From a bacterium (GTDB lineage Bacteria > UBP4 > UBA4092 > JAOAEQ01): a stretch of DNA of 64,000 nt. Location of the stretch: contig JAOAEQ010000015.1 of assembly GCA_026416715.1 (NCBI GenBank), positions 16,390-80,389 on the forward strand. The letters run 5' to 3'. The position numbers were made by a program, and so were the translations under genes. This document shows positions 37,210 through 46,430 of the stretch, one piece after another (within the stretch, counting starts at the first letter, position 1; each line of letters opens with the position of its first letter). The notes under the pieces are model-generated. The model had not been told where the DNA came from and did no database searches. It was given only the letters and a program-made list of their open reading frames with translations.

Positions 37210-38652
37210 ATGAACCAGAAGCCACGACTCGAAATCGAGCCGATTATGGAACAAATTCGGCAGCAGATTAACCGGCAGGGAAAGAAACAGCCGGAATCTT
37301 TTGACTTCGTTCTAGATAAAGGAGTATCTGCTATGAATTTAGATGAATTAAAAGTTAAATTAAATGAATCCTGGAATGTTGGACAACGGCCGTTTACTTC
37401 ACATCGACCGATAATCGGTCCGTTCATTGTCTGGTATAAAAAGATACTCTTTCAACTCATTAAACTCCCGTTATGCAATGTCCTTGAAGACCAGCGCAAT
37501 TTTAATATGTATCTAGCGCAAACGATTAACCAAATTAATCTGCAGCATCTCCTTGCCCGAACGGATTTCCTGTTTACCGAACTGGATAAAAGAATCGAAA
37601 CACTGGCGGCAAAATTCCAAGCTGCACAAAAAAACCAACAGGAGTTCAACGATATGACGTTAAGTATTCGCAATGCGCTCTGGGAAGAGCAAGCGAAACT
37701 CGCTGAGGTACACCAGCAAACCCAATCGCTCGAATCGAGCATCCAATACATCAATCAGTCGTTAAGCGAAATTCTCCATGCGTTAGACAAACTCAACCAG
37801 ATAGATGAGTTGACGCTTACTATCCGCAATGCGCTCTGGGAAGAACAAGCGAAACTCGCTGCGGTACACCAGCACACTCAATCACTCGAATCAAACTTCC
37901 AACATATCAATCAATCGGTAAACGAGCTTATCGATTGGTATCATAAAGAAAAGGAAGGACTTGATGCGCATCAATATCATTTGTTCAATGAACGATTTCG
38001 CGATACGATTGAACATGTGAAAAAACGGCAACAGATTTATATCGATTATTTTCGGGATTGCAAAAATATCGTTGATTTAGGATGCGGACGAGGCGAATTT
38101 CTGGAATTGTTACAAGAAAACAATCTGCCGGCATTAGGCATTGATATTAATCCGGAACTAGTCGAACTAGCGAAACAGCGCGGGTTAAATGTAACATGTG
38201 CGGATTTATTAACGTTCCTAGCGCAAACACCGGATGCTACGTTTGACGGAATTTTTTCCGCACAGGTTATCGAACATTTCAAACTGCCGGATATTCGGCA
38301 GATAGTTGGGTTAATCTACCAGAAACTGCAACCGGACGGAATTGCGGTGGTTGAAACGCTGAATCCGCTTTCATTCTATAGTTATAGCCGGAATTATCTC
38401 CTCGATTTAACCCATCAACGGGCGTTACATCCGCAAGCGTTAAAATTTTTATTTGACTGCCACGGTTTTCGCGAAGTTGAGATAAAGTTTACTTCTGCGG
38501 TTCCGTTAGAAGAAATGCTGGAAGGAATTGAACTTCCTAAAGAGTTAACCCCAGAGGAGGAAACTGCTTGGCAGAAAATCAATTTAGCATTCAGTCGGCT
38601 CAACGAACTTTTCTACGGATGGCAAGAGTATGCGATTATCGCCAAAAAATAA
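37210..38652 (+). CDS. Coiled-coil SAM methyltransferase of the polysaccharide cluster
   Basis: 480 residues. Residues about 95-240 are a coiled coil with an internal duplication: SIRNALWEEQAKLAEVHQQ and TIRNALWEEQAKLAAVHQH, each followed by TQSLES and then INQS, about 50 residues apart. Residues about 265-480 are a class I methyltransferase (VDLGCGRGEFLELL, GIDIN, AQVIEHF). It lies directly after Wzm and Wzt with a glycan-binding domain. In E. coli O9a the WbdD methyltransferase caps the chain and uses a coiled coil as a length ruler, so a similar capping role is inferred. No kinase domain is seen here. Confidence 0.8.
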   Translation: MNQKPRLEIEPIMEQIRQQINRQGKKQPESFDFVLDKGVSAMNLDELKVKLNESWNVGQRPFTSHRPIIGPFIVWYKKILFQLIKLPLCNVLEDQRNFNMYLAQTINQINLQHLLARTDFLFTELDKRIETLAAKFQAAQKNQQEFNDMTLSIRNALWEEQAKLAEVHQQTQSLESSIQYINQSLSEILHALDKLNQIDELTLTIRNALWEEQAKLAAVHQHTQSLESNFQHINQSVNELIDWYHKEKEGLDAHQYHLFNERFRDTIEHVKKRQQIYIDYFRDCKNIVDLGCGRGEFLELLQENNLPALGIDINPELVELAKQRGLNVTCADLLTFLAQTPDATFDGIFSAQVIEHFKLPDIRQIVGLIYQKLQPDGIAVVETLNPLSFYSYSRNYLLDLTHQRALHPQALKFLFDCHGFREVEIKFTSAVPLEEMLEGIELPKELTPEEETAWQKINLAFSRLNELFYGWQEYAIIAKK

Positions 38653-38664
38653 CCAATCAACAGG

Positions 38665-38747
38665 AAAACGAAAGAAGAACGAAACAACCATCGTTATCAT
38701 GAATGCTTCTGTTCTAACGGTTTTTAGTTCTTTTGTTCTTTCGTTAC
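38665..38747. repeat. Purine-rich inverted repeat, copy B
   Basis: AACGAAAGAA early in the spacer and TTCTTTCGTT near its end are exact complements about 60 bases apart, within longer GAAC/GTTC-rich flanks. It lies between the coiled-coil methyltransferase and the next glycosyltransferase. Confidence 0.55.
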
Positions 38748-38759
38748 TCAATTGCTACT

Positions 38760-39836
38760 ATGGCTAAGAAAAAAATTTGTATTTGCAATGCGCAAATTCC
38801 GTTTCTCTGGGGTGGTGCGGAAATATTAGCAGATTCATTAGGTCGCGAATTAACGCGACGTGGCTTCGCCGTCGAACAGATTCGGATACCATTCAAATGG
38901 TATCCGAAAGAACAGCTGGTTAAAGATGCGTTTGTGTGGCGATTGATTGATATAACGGATTCTTGTTTAGAAAAAATAGATTTGGTTATCGGCACCAAAT
39001 TCCCTTCCTATCTGGTGAAACATCCGAACAAAATTGTTTGGTTGGTGCATCAACATCGACCAGCGTACGACTTATACGGAACAAATACCAATCTGCATGA
39101 TGCCCTGTTAGTCCAGACACATTTTCAGTATACGTTACCTGACCATCAGGCGCAGGAAATTGTAGTTAAACTGGATAATGCAGCATTTAAAGAATGCAAA
39201 GCGATCTATACGATATCCAAGCGGGTTGCCGATCGGCTAGAGAAATATAACGGAATTCGTGGCACGGTATTGTATCCGCCACCACGAGATTTACCGCTAT
39301 CAAATAAAACGGAATATGCAGATTTCATTTTCACCTTAGGTAGATTAGAATCGTTGAAAAGATTCCATCTTTTGATTGAAGCATTCCGGTATGTAAAAAG
39401 TAACGCTAAATGTATTATTGCCGGGTCAGGTTTCTTAACAAAAGAATTCAACCAGAAAATCGCTCAATATAAAATTGGCGATCGAGTTAAATTAGTCGGA
39501 TTTGTTGACGATGCAACGGTAAGTAACCTTTATGCGACGTGTTTCGCTACCTTCTATGCACCAATCGACGAAGATTATGGCTATGTTACGGTGGAATCGT
39601 TCCGGGCTAAAAAACCCGTGATAACTACAAACGACGCTGGCGGTACTCTAGAATTTGTGGAACATGAGGTAACTGGTTTAGTTGCAGAACCGACACCGGA
39701 AGATATCGCGAGACAAATCGATGCGTTATATGAACATAAACAGAAATGCCGTGAATTAGGACACGCTGGATTTCAGAAAGTTCAATCTATCAACTGGGAT
39801 ACCGTTATCCCTGAACTAACGAAAACAATAACATAA
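38760..39836 (+). CDS. GT4-type glycosyltransferase
   Basis: 358 residues from the ATG at 38760 (MAKKKICICNAQIPFLWGGA). The acceptor half has WGGAEILADSLGRELTRRG, and the donor half FTLGRLESLKRFHLLIEA and DEDYGYVTVESFRAKKPV, typical of GT family 4. No membrane helix. It probably adds a sugar to the polysaccharide exported by Wzm/Wzt. Confidence 0.85.
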   Translation: MAKKKICICNAQIPFLWGGAEILADSLGRELTRRGFAVEQIRIPFKWYPKEQLVKDAFVWRLIDITDSCLEKIDLVIGTKFPSYLVKHPNKIVWLVHQHRPAYDLYGTNTNLHDALLVQTHFQYTLPDHQAQEIVVKLDNAAFKECKAIYTISKRVADRLEKYNGIRGTVLYPPPRDLPLSNKTEYADFIFTLGRLESLKRFHLLIEAFRYVKSNAKCIIAGSGFLTKEFNQKIAQYKIGDRVKLVGFVDDATVSNLYATCFATFYAPIDEDYGYVTVESFRAKKPVITTNDAGGTLEFVEHEVTGLVAEPTPEDIARQIDALYEHKQKCRELGHAGFQKVQSINWDTVIPELTKTIT

Positions 39837-39861
39837 ACCTAGAAACGAAAGAACGAAAGAA

Positions 39862-39912
39862 CGGAAGAACGCAATACTAAATGGTACGGTGTTCAGTTCT
39901 TCCGTGGTTTAG
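39862..39912. repeat. Purine-rich inverted repeat, copy C
   Basis: A GAACGAAAGAACGGAAGAAC run is followed about 25 bases later by GTTCTTCCGT, the exact complement of ACGGAAGAAC. It lies between two glycosyltransferase genes, as copy B does between neighbouring genes upstream. Confidence 0.55.
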
Positions 39913-39921
39913 ATACGCAGC

Positions 39922-42465
39922 ATGCGAATCGCTTATTTCAGTCCAATATCTCCGATAAAATCTGGCATCTCGAAATATAGCGAAGATATACTCCCGTATC
40001 TTGCGAAACATGCGGAAGTAGACTTGTTTATTGATGCTTATCAGCCAACAAATCCGGCGATAACCGCTGCATTTACCATTCATCCCTATATCCGGTACTA
40101 TGAACTTGCGTCTCGATACGATATGGCACTATACCATCTCGGCAATAATGCGTATCATCAGTATCTCTATCCCTTCACGCTAACCCATCCGGGGATAATT
40201 GTCTTACATGATTTCATTCTGTTTCATCTTCTTGCGGGAATAACCTATGTTAACTACAATTTTCCTGAGTTTATCATTGATATGGAAACCAACCACGGAT
40301 TGCAAGGACGTTATGCAGCAGAACGATTTATTGCTGGTACGTTCAGTGAAATAGATAAATTCCAGTTCCCGATGAATAAAACGATTATCGAATCGAGTTA
40401 TGGCGTTGTCGTGCATAGTGAGTATTATCAACAATATATTCAAGAACATTATCCGCATAAACCGGTAGTAACGATTCCGATGAGTACCGGGGAAAAATTT
40501 GATATTCTCGACCAGGACACTAAAACGAAATTACGTAAACAATATGGATTTACCTCGGATGAAATTCTCATAGCTTCATTTGGGTTCATCAGTCCGATTA
40601 AACATATTGATATCGCATTACGTGCGATAGCGCGATTAACCAACGAGTTTCCCAATATCCGTTATATTCTCGTTGGGGAAAGTAATAAAACCTATGATAT
40701 CTATCGCGAGATTAAAGAATTATCGCTTGAACCGTATGTTCGGGTAACAGAATTTGTTGACGACCAAACCTATTATGATTACCTGAATATTGCGGATATC
40801 AGTATCAATTTGCGATATCCGAGTGCGGGAGAAACGTCATTAACGTTACATCAGAGTTTTGCGGCAGGGATTCCGACACTGGTTTCGAATTATCGGCAGT
40901 ATGCAGAATATCCGGACAACTGTTGTCTTAAAGTAGATTTAGCCCCGAATGAAGAAGAACATCTGGTGCAATTATTACGGCAGCTTATCACCGATGAAAC
41001 GTTACGGCATGAAATCGGGAGCAATGCACGGAAGTATGTTTTGGAAAACTGTACTTTAGAAATCGTCGCAAAAGAATATATTGATTTTATCGAAGAGATT
41101 ATCCATCATCAACCACGGAAATCAGGAAAAACGAACCGAGAGATGCTCCCGCTTGTATTAGAAAACATTCAACAAGAAATCGATACCCTTGATCTAACTC
41201 CGATGGAGAATTCGATTCTCCACGAAGCATCAATTTTGATACCTTATCGTTATGAAAAAGAAATAAAAGGTGGTGTCACAGAATTATTAACTATGAAAAA
41301 CAAGAAAAAAAATTGGGATATTGCCGCAGAAGAAGTAGCAAAAAAATACGACCCGGAATTATCGATTCGGATTCCGCTAGTTTGGAAATGGCCACCGAAC
41401 ATGAGCGGGCGGTATATCTATGATTTCAGCGTGGTTGCGCTCAGTTTGGAGTTGCCAGTGAATAGTCTTATTCTAGATGTTGCCGCAGGTTCCTGTTGGG
41501 TTTCAGAATGGCTCCATCAACTCGGATATCGAACCGTAGCATTTGATATTTCACCGACGCAACTGAAATATGGAAAACGACGGTTTGAATCTAACCCGAG
41601 GTTATATAAAGAATTCTGGTATGGGTTCGTTTGTGCCGATGGAGAACAACTCCCCTTTGCTGATAGTACTTTTGACGGAGTGGTTTGTCTCAATTCGTTA
41701 CATCACATGCCGAATTTCCAGAAGGTATTAAATGAATTATCGCGTATCCTCAAACCCGAGGGGAAAGCGGTATTTTCAGAACCGGGCGCTATGCATGGCG
41801 ATTCAGAGTTATCGAAACGGGAAATGCAAGAGTTCGGTACGCTTGAAAAAAGCGTTGATATCGATGAGATATATCAATTAGCGATACAAGCTGGATTTAA
41901 AAAGATGACAATTAAACCAGTAGTATATCCTGATGTGATGGGATATTCATATCAAGAATGGCAATATGTAGAACAGTTACATCCGGACGCTATAAAACAA
42001 TTTACAACCTGTTATGCGGTTCATGTTAGAAACACGCATCCGATATTTATTTTGCATAAAAGCGAATCGGTAGTTTATGATAGTCGTCGTCCAAGGATAC
42101 TGAAAGCGGAAATAAAAGAAGTTAACGTTCCGCAGCGGATTAAACGCAACGAACCAATTACCATCACCGCTCGAATTAAAAATATCGGGGATACGATCTG
42201 GCTCCATCAGGAATCACCGTTCGGTGGATACGTTCGGTTTGGCGTTAAATTAGTTTCACTCACCGGACAATTGCTGCAAGCAGTGAAACAGCAATCGCTA
42301 GAAAAAGATATTCATCCGGGAGAAGAGTTCAAGATTACCGTTGAAACTGCTATTGATTTTGAACCTGGCAAGTATGCATTAAAATTCGATATGGTTGATG
42401 AACAGTTATGTTGGTTCGCAGATTGCGGGTCGAAAGAATATTTCCAGAGTATCGAAATTATATAG
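39922..42465 (+). CDS. Three-domain glycosyltransferase-methyltransferase-beta protein
   Basis: 847 residues. Residues 1-400 are a GT-B glycosyltransferase (MRIAYFSPISPIKSGISKYS; SFGFISPIKHIDIALRAI; AGETSLTLHQSFAAGIP). A linker of about 55 residues leads to a class I methyltransferase (about 445-700; LILDVAAGSCWVSEWL, CADGEQLPFADSTFDGV, LNSLHHMPNF). The last ~140 residues form a beta-sandwich like the end of Wzt-type proteins (PITITARIKNIGDTIW). It may add and then methylate a sugar on one chain. There is no frameshift between domains; all three are one reading frame. Confidence 0.8.
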   Translation: MRIAYFSPISPIKSGISKYSEDILPYLAKHAEVDLFIDAYQPTNPAITAAFTIHPYIRYYELASRYDMALYHLGNNAYHQYLYPFTLTHPGIIVLHDFILFHLLAGITYVNYNFPEFIIDMETNHGLQGRYAAERFIAGTFSEIDKFQFPMNKTIIESSYGVVVHSEYYQQYIQEHYPHKPVVTIPMSTGEKFDILDQDTKTKLRKQYGFTSDEILIASFGFISPIKHIDIALRAIARLTNEFPNIRYILVGESNKTYDIYREIKELSLEPYVRVTEFVDDQTYYDYLNIADISINLRYPSAGETSLTLHQSFAAGIPTLVSNYRQYAEYPDNCCLKVDLAPNEEEHLVQLLRQLITDETLRHEIGSNARKYVLENCTLEIVAKEYIDFIEEIIHHQPRKSGKTNREMLPLVLENIQQEIDTLDLTPMENSILHEASILIPYRYEKEIKGGVTELLTMKNKKKNWDIAAEEVAKKYDPELSIRIPLVWKWPPNMSGRYIYDFSVVALSLELPVNSLILDVAAGSCWVSEWLHQLGYRTVAFDISPTQLKYGKRRFESNPRLYKEFWYGFVCADGEQLPFADSTFDGVVCLNSLHHMPNFQKVLNELSRILKPEGKAVFSEPGAMHGDSELSKREMQEFGTLEKSVDIDEIYQLAIQAGFKKMTIKPVVYPDVMGYSYQEWQYVEQLHPDAIKQFTTCYAVHVRNTHPIFILHKSESVVYDSRRPRILKAEIKEVNVPQRIKRNEPITITARIKNIGDTIWLHQESPFGGYVRFGVKLVSLTGQLLQAVKQQSLEKDIHPGEEFKITVETAIDFEPGKYALKFDMVDEQLCWFADCGSKEYFQSIEII

Positions 42466-42468
42466 CCA

Positions 42469-44322
42469 ATGTACAACTCGGCCAAGCTACCAACCTATTG
42501 TCTCTTTTCCATTTTCGTTATCATAACCATATTTGCGGTTATCTATGGTGAACGTATCGGAAGCTACGATGGCGTCGAATATTACGTTTATCTCCGTTCA
42601 TTTGTCTTTGACCGGGATGTTGATTTTGAGAACGACTATGCGCTGCTCGGCAATCCTCCGCCGGCAACTGCGTTCCCGTTAACTGTTACTGGTAGGAAAC
42701 AAAACCATATGTCAGTCGGTCCCGCAATACTCTGGTCACCGTTCTTCCTGCTCGCTCATGCAATCGTGCTATTGCTAAACCTATTCGGCGCAAAAATACC
42801 TGCGAATGGTATCAGTGGCATGTATACAAATTTCGTTCTCTTGGGAAGTGTTCTGTATAGTTTTGCTGCATTCTATTTAATTTACCTATTCTGTCAGAAA
42901 TATTATGCCAAGTGGATAGCATTCATTTCGGTTATTTCCATCTGGCTAGGTTCGTTTATGATTTATTATACAATCTTCGAACCATTCTACTCACATACCA
43001 CGTCGTTATTTGCGATAACTATCTTTATCTATTACTGGAACGCTACACGAAACAAATCGCGCACGATTGCCCAATGGTGTATGCTTGGTGTATTCTCCGG
43101 AATTATGATATTAGTCCGCTGGCAGAATGGGATTTTTATGCTTATCCCGGCGCTTGAATCCATCTTAGAATATTATCAATCGCTGAAACGGAAAAACCAG
43201 ACAGCGTTTTTGCATTTATTAAAAGGAAATCTCGCTTTTCTGCTTATCGTTGCCGTATTATCCTTACCGCAACTTATCGTCTGGAAAATTTTATACGGCA
43301 ATTATTTCGTTGTTCCACAAGGGAAATTTTTCGTACAATGGGATAAACCGAATATTCCGGAAATCTTTTTTGCATCGCGGAACGGTCTGTTTTCCTGGTC
43401 ACCGATAACCTTATTCGCTACGTTCGGGTTCTTCTTATTCTACAAACGGGATAAAACCCTGATGTGTTATTTACTACTCGGATATCTAGCGATGAGTTAT
43501 GTGAATAGTGCGGTAGGACAATGGTGGGGTGGTGGCGGATACGGTGCACGACGGTTCGATAGTATCATACCGATATTTGCGCTCGGATTAGCTGCAGGGC
43601 TAGAAACTACCGGAAAATGGTTCAACCGCAAATTCTGGATAGTTTCTGGCATACTCCTCGCTGGTTTAATGTATTGGAACCTATGGTTTATGCGGGAATT
43701 TCGGCTCTGCAGGATTCCCCATGGCGAATCAGTTCGGTTAACCGAAATTTTCGCTCGGAAAGTATGGAAACCGATACAATATTTCGGGTATCCATTTTCA
43801 TTTCCTGCAAATTACATTTTCAGTATCAAATACGATGTTCCGCCAAGTTATTATGATATTGTTGTTGGGAAATATCTCGATTTTCTTGATGGTTCCCTCA
43901 ACGGTACGATTGAATTCTATTCGATTGATAAAGAATTTCTGAAATCCGGTTGGGCTGACCCACAATATTATTACGATATTCCAGTTCGCTGGTCGATTGG
44001 ATCGGAATCGAGTCTATTCGTTTATCTCTATGAGCCCAAAACCTATCTGGTTAAAATCCACGTTATCCCATTTTATTATCCTGATTCACCTGAGCAATCA
44101 GTTCAGGTTATTGTAAACAAGAAATCCGTTACCACCTTGAAATTAGCGAATCAATGGCAAGAATATGTTTTTGATATACCACGGGAAGTATGGCGTCGGG
44201 GAGTCAATGTTATCCAATTCAAATACGGTTATACTGCGGTTCCGAAACAGGTCTTACAAGATAGTGCGGATGACCGACCACTAGCGGTATGCTGGCATTA
44301 TATGTTCTTCTTGCCGAAATGA
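42469..44322 (+). CDS. GT-C-type membrane glycosyltransferase
   Basis: 617 residues with about ten transmembrane helices (1-410) and a soluble C-terminal beta domain (about 450-617). An acidic first-loop motif (YDGVEYYVYLRSFVFDRDVD) follows helix 1, as in GT-C enzymes that use lipid-linked sugar donors (ArnT/PMT-like). It starts 3 bases after the preceding gene and so belongs to the polysaccharide operon. It may modify the glycan or lipid on the periplasmic side; family assignment is by overall shape, not by a diagnostic motif. Confidence 0.65.
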   Translation: MYNSAKLPTYCLFSIFVIITIFAVIYGERIGSYDGVEYYVYLRSFVFDRDVDFENDYALLGNPPPATAFPLTVTGRKQNHMSVGPAILWSPFFLLAHAIVLLLNLFGAKIPANGISGMYTNFVLLGSVLYSFAAFYLIYLFCQKYYAKWIAFISVISIWLGSFMIYYTIFEPFYSHTTSLFAITIFIYYWNATRNKSRTIAQWCMLGVFSGIMILVRWQNGIFMLIPALESILEYYQSLKRKNQTAFLHLLKGNLAFLLIVAVLSLPQLIVWKILYGNYFVVPQGKFFVQWDKPNIPEIFFASRNGLFSWSPITLFATFGFFLFYKRDKTLMCYLLLGYLAMSYVNSAVGQWWGGGGYGARRFDSIIPIFALGLAAGLETTGKWFNRKFWIVSGILLAGLMYWNLWFMREFRLCRIPHGESVRLTEIFARKVWKPIQYFGYPFSFPANYIFSIKYDVPPSYYDIVVGKYLDFLDGSLNGTIEFYSIDKEFLKSGWADPQYYYDIPVRWSIGSESSLFVYLYEPKTYLVKIHVIPFYYPDSPEQSVQVIVNKKSVTTLKLANQWQEYVFDIPREVWRRGVNVIQFKYGYTAVPKQVLQDSADDRPLAVCWHYMFFLPK

Positions 44323-44333
44323 AACGCGCACGA

Positions 44334-44903
44334 TTATTGGATTAACACAGCGGTCGCTAATAAGATTGGCCGAATCTCGGAATCAGCTACATACTGTGGT
44401 TCTCGTCCGCTTGTGTCTATGGGTTCTGGTTTATCAATAATTTCGACCGAAGTCCCGATACTAACCAATGGAAACAACTCTTCTACATCTTTATTTCTCA
44501 TCCGAATACATCCTTTCGACACCATTTTCCCAATCGAACTCGGCTGATTCGTTCCATGGATTCCATATCCTTTTACACTTAATCCGAGCCAGCGGGTACC
44601 AACCGGATTTGAAGCGACTTTCGGCGGAATAGGATCTTTTCCCAGCGGATACCAGCTAGGATTAACGACTTTATTAACGATACGAAAATTCCCGAGCGGC
44701 GTCGGGGTATCCGTTTTCCCAACGGCAATACGATAGGTCTTCGCTATACTATCGTTGATATAGAGACATAACGTATTGGTTGACCGGATAATGATGATTT
44801 TGGTGGTATCCGCATTTTCTTCTTCCGGTTCAGCTAAACTAAGGATATATGCAAAGAAAACGAATATTCCAATTAAAGTTAGTTGGGAATGTTTCGGTTT
44901 CAT
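44334..44903 (-). CDS. L,D-transpeptidase (YkuD domain)
   Basis: 189 residues. An N-terminal hydrophobic leader (about 8-25) directs it to the periplasm. The YkuD domain has KTDTPTPLGNFRI and the catalytic block HGTNQPSSIGKMVSKGCIRM with the Cys nucleophile. It forms 3-3 peptidoglycan cross-links or attaches proteins to the wall. AAGGTG precedes the ATG at 44903. Convergent with the GT-C gene. Confidence 0.92.
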   Translation of the reverse strand: MKPKHSQLTLIGIFVFFAYILSLAEPEEENADTTKIIIIRSTNTLCLYINDSIAKTYRIAVGKTDTPTPLGNFRIVNKVVNPSWYPLGKDPIPPKVASNPVGTRWLGLSVKGYGIHGTNQPSSIGKMVSKGCIRMRNKDVEELFPLVSIGTSVEIIDKPEPIDTSGREPQYVADSEIRPILLATAVLIQ

Positions 44904-45129
44904 TAAATATCACCTTCTCACTAATTAAGTATAGAGCAACCAATATGCCAATTCAAATTAATCCACAGGCTACATACTAAAATCACCATTTCGTCCCGTT
45001 GGAAAAGCTGAGTTCGTTGAGATTCGAACAACCTTATAATTAAACCATCTGTTTAAGTTAGGTTCGGTATAGCGGGATCAGGTTTTTCTGCAGTTTTATC
45101 TTGCTCAACGGTTAGGTAAGGTTATATTT

Positions 45130-45162
45130 TTCGTGTCAAAATTGACACGAATATGGTTGACA
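45130..45162 (+). promoter_or_regulatory. Palindrome and -35 box upstream of the RluB-type gene
   Basis: TTCGTGTCAA (45130-45139) and TTGACACGAA (45142-45151) form a perfect 10-bp inverted repeat with a 2-base centre. TTGACA (45157-45162) follows at once, with TAGATT 17 bases later as a weak -10. A regulator bound here would sit next to the promoter. The rest of the 44904-45254 gap shows no gene. Confidence 0.45.
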
Positions 45163-45254
45163 ATTGATATACCCTATGGTAGATTTATTCAAATAAATAA
45201 TTATTATTGTTCGAGATAAACGATGTTGTAAAAACACGAAAAGCTAAAACAACT

Positions 45255-45977
45255 ATGGTAGAACGATTACAGAAATATATCGCCCGTTGCGGGGTATGTT
45301 CTCGCCGAAAAGCGGAAGAATTAATCGCTACCGGTCGAGTCCGAGTTGATGGACAACTTATCACTCAGTTGGGATATTGTATTGAACCAAACCAAGCAGA
45401 AGTGAGGATAGATAATCAAGTTATCCGCCCGCCAGATACTAAAGTTTATTTAATCTTAAATAAACCGAAAGGATATATCACTACGGTTACTGACCCACAT
45501 AGCAGAAAAACCGTATATCACTTACTCCCGAAATTGAAAGAGCGGATTTTCCCTGTCGGGCGGCTTGATACGGATACAGAAGGATTACTCCTATTTACGA
45601 ACGACGGAGAACTAGCGAACCGACTTCTCCATCCGCGCTATGGTGTTACAAAGAAATATCTGGTTACGATTCACGGTGAGTTGGATTGGCAAACCGCTCG
45701 CGCTATAGAACGAGGAATTAGATTAAAAGATGGCAAAACCGCACCTGCAAAAGTTCGAGTTATGCGCCGATCGCGAACAATGACCCTATTAGAACTCGAA
45801 ATTTCGGAAGGGAAAAAACGGCAGATTCGACGCATGTTTTTCGCGGTTGGACATCCGGTATTGAAACTTATTCGGATTCAGTTCGGTCCCTTGTCTCTAG
45901 GCACCTTAAAACCAGGACAATACCGATTTCTCAATAAAACTGAAATTAATAATCTGACGAATTCTTTCCGGCATTAG
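45255..45977 (+). CDS. rluB: 23S rRNA/tRNA-type pseudouridine synthase (RluB/RsuA family)
   Basis: 240 residues from the ATG at 45255. An S4 RNA-binding domain (LQKYIARCGVCSRRKAEELI) is followed by the synthase domain with the catalytic Asp in VGRLDTDTEGLLLFTNDG and LEISEGKKRQIRRMF. Family members modify 23S or 16S rRNA; RluB is the likelier match by length and motif, but RluE/F-like activity is not excluded. Confidence 0.88.
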   Translation: MVERLQKYIARCGVCSRRKAEELIATGRVRVDGQLITQLGYCIEPNQAEVRIDNQVIRPPDTKVYLILNKPKGYITTVTDPHSRKTVYHLLPKLKERIFPVGRLDTDTEGLLLFTNDGELANRLLHPRYGVTKKYLVTIHGELDWQTARAIERGIRLKDGKTAPAKVRVMRRSRTMTLLELEISEGKKRQIRRMFFAVGHPVLKLIRIQFGPLSLGTLKPGQYRFLNKTEINNLTNSFRH

Positions 45978-46105
45978 TAACATTGCAATTTCCCTAATCT
46001 AATCGGCAGGCGTTGTTTATGACCATTGTTTATTGCAAATTCTGGAGTCTGGAGTTTGGTGCGATATCCGAAATTCGGATTCTGAACAAGGGCGGTATGG
46101 TGGTA

Positions 46106-46181
46106 TGGTGGGCGATACCGGGCTCGAACCGATGACCCCCGCTATGTGAAAGCGGTGCTCTACCAACTGAGCTAATCGCCC
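46106..46181 (-). tRNA. tRNA-Val (anticodon CAC)
   Basis: 76 bases on the minus strand with encoded CCA. Acceptor stem GGGCGAT/ATCGCCC; anticodon stem CCGCT/AGCGG with loop TTCACAT, giving CAC for the GTG codon; T arm starting with TCATCGG. Upstream sequence on the plus strand includes a TATCCGAAATTCGG repeat-like stretch. Confidence 0.95.
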
Positions 46182-46430
46182 ACAACCCTGAAACCCAGGG
46201 AATGTCAAATGGCAAAACTCAAAATCCAACGTTTGTGGACACAGTCAATTCTCTTGGCAGGATTGATTTTATTGTTTGGATTTTGGTATTTCTTATTATC
46301 CTATAAGATTATATGTTATAATAATGAAAATATCAAGATTAACGGTAGAAAGAATCGAGAATTGAGAGTCGAGGAAGCAGGAACAAAAGGATTCTTCACC
46401 CCTCAAATCTCGCCGCTCAAATCTGACATT

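Noticed and set aside
46209..46430. 222-base open extension upstream of the HDAC-like gene
   Set aside because: It would add a hydrophobic N-terminus with no family similarity, and the conserved start lies at 46431. The DNA looks like repeat-bearing spacer.
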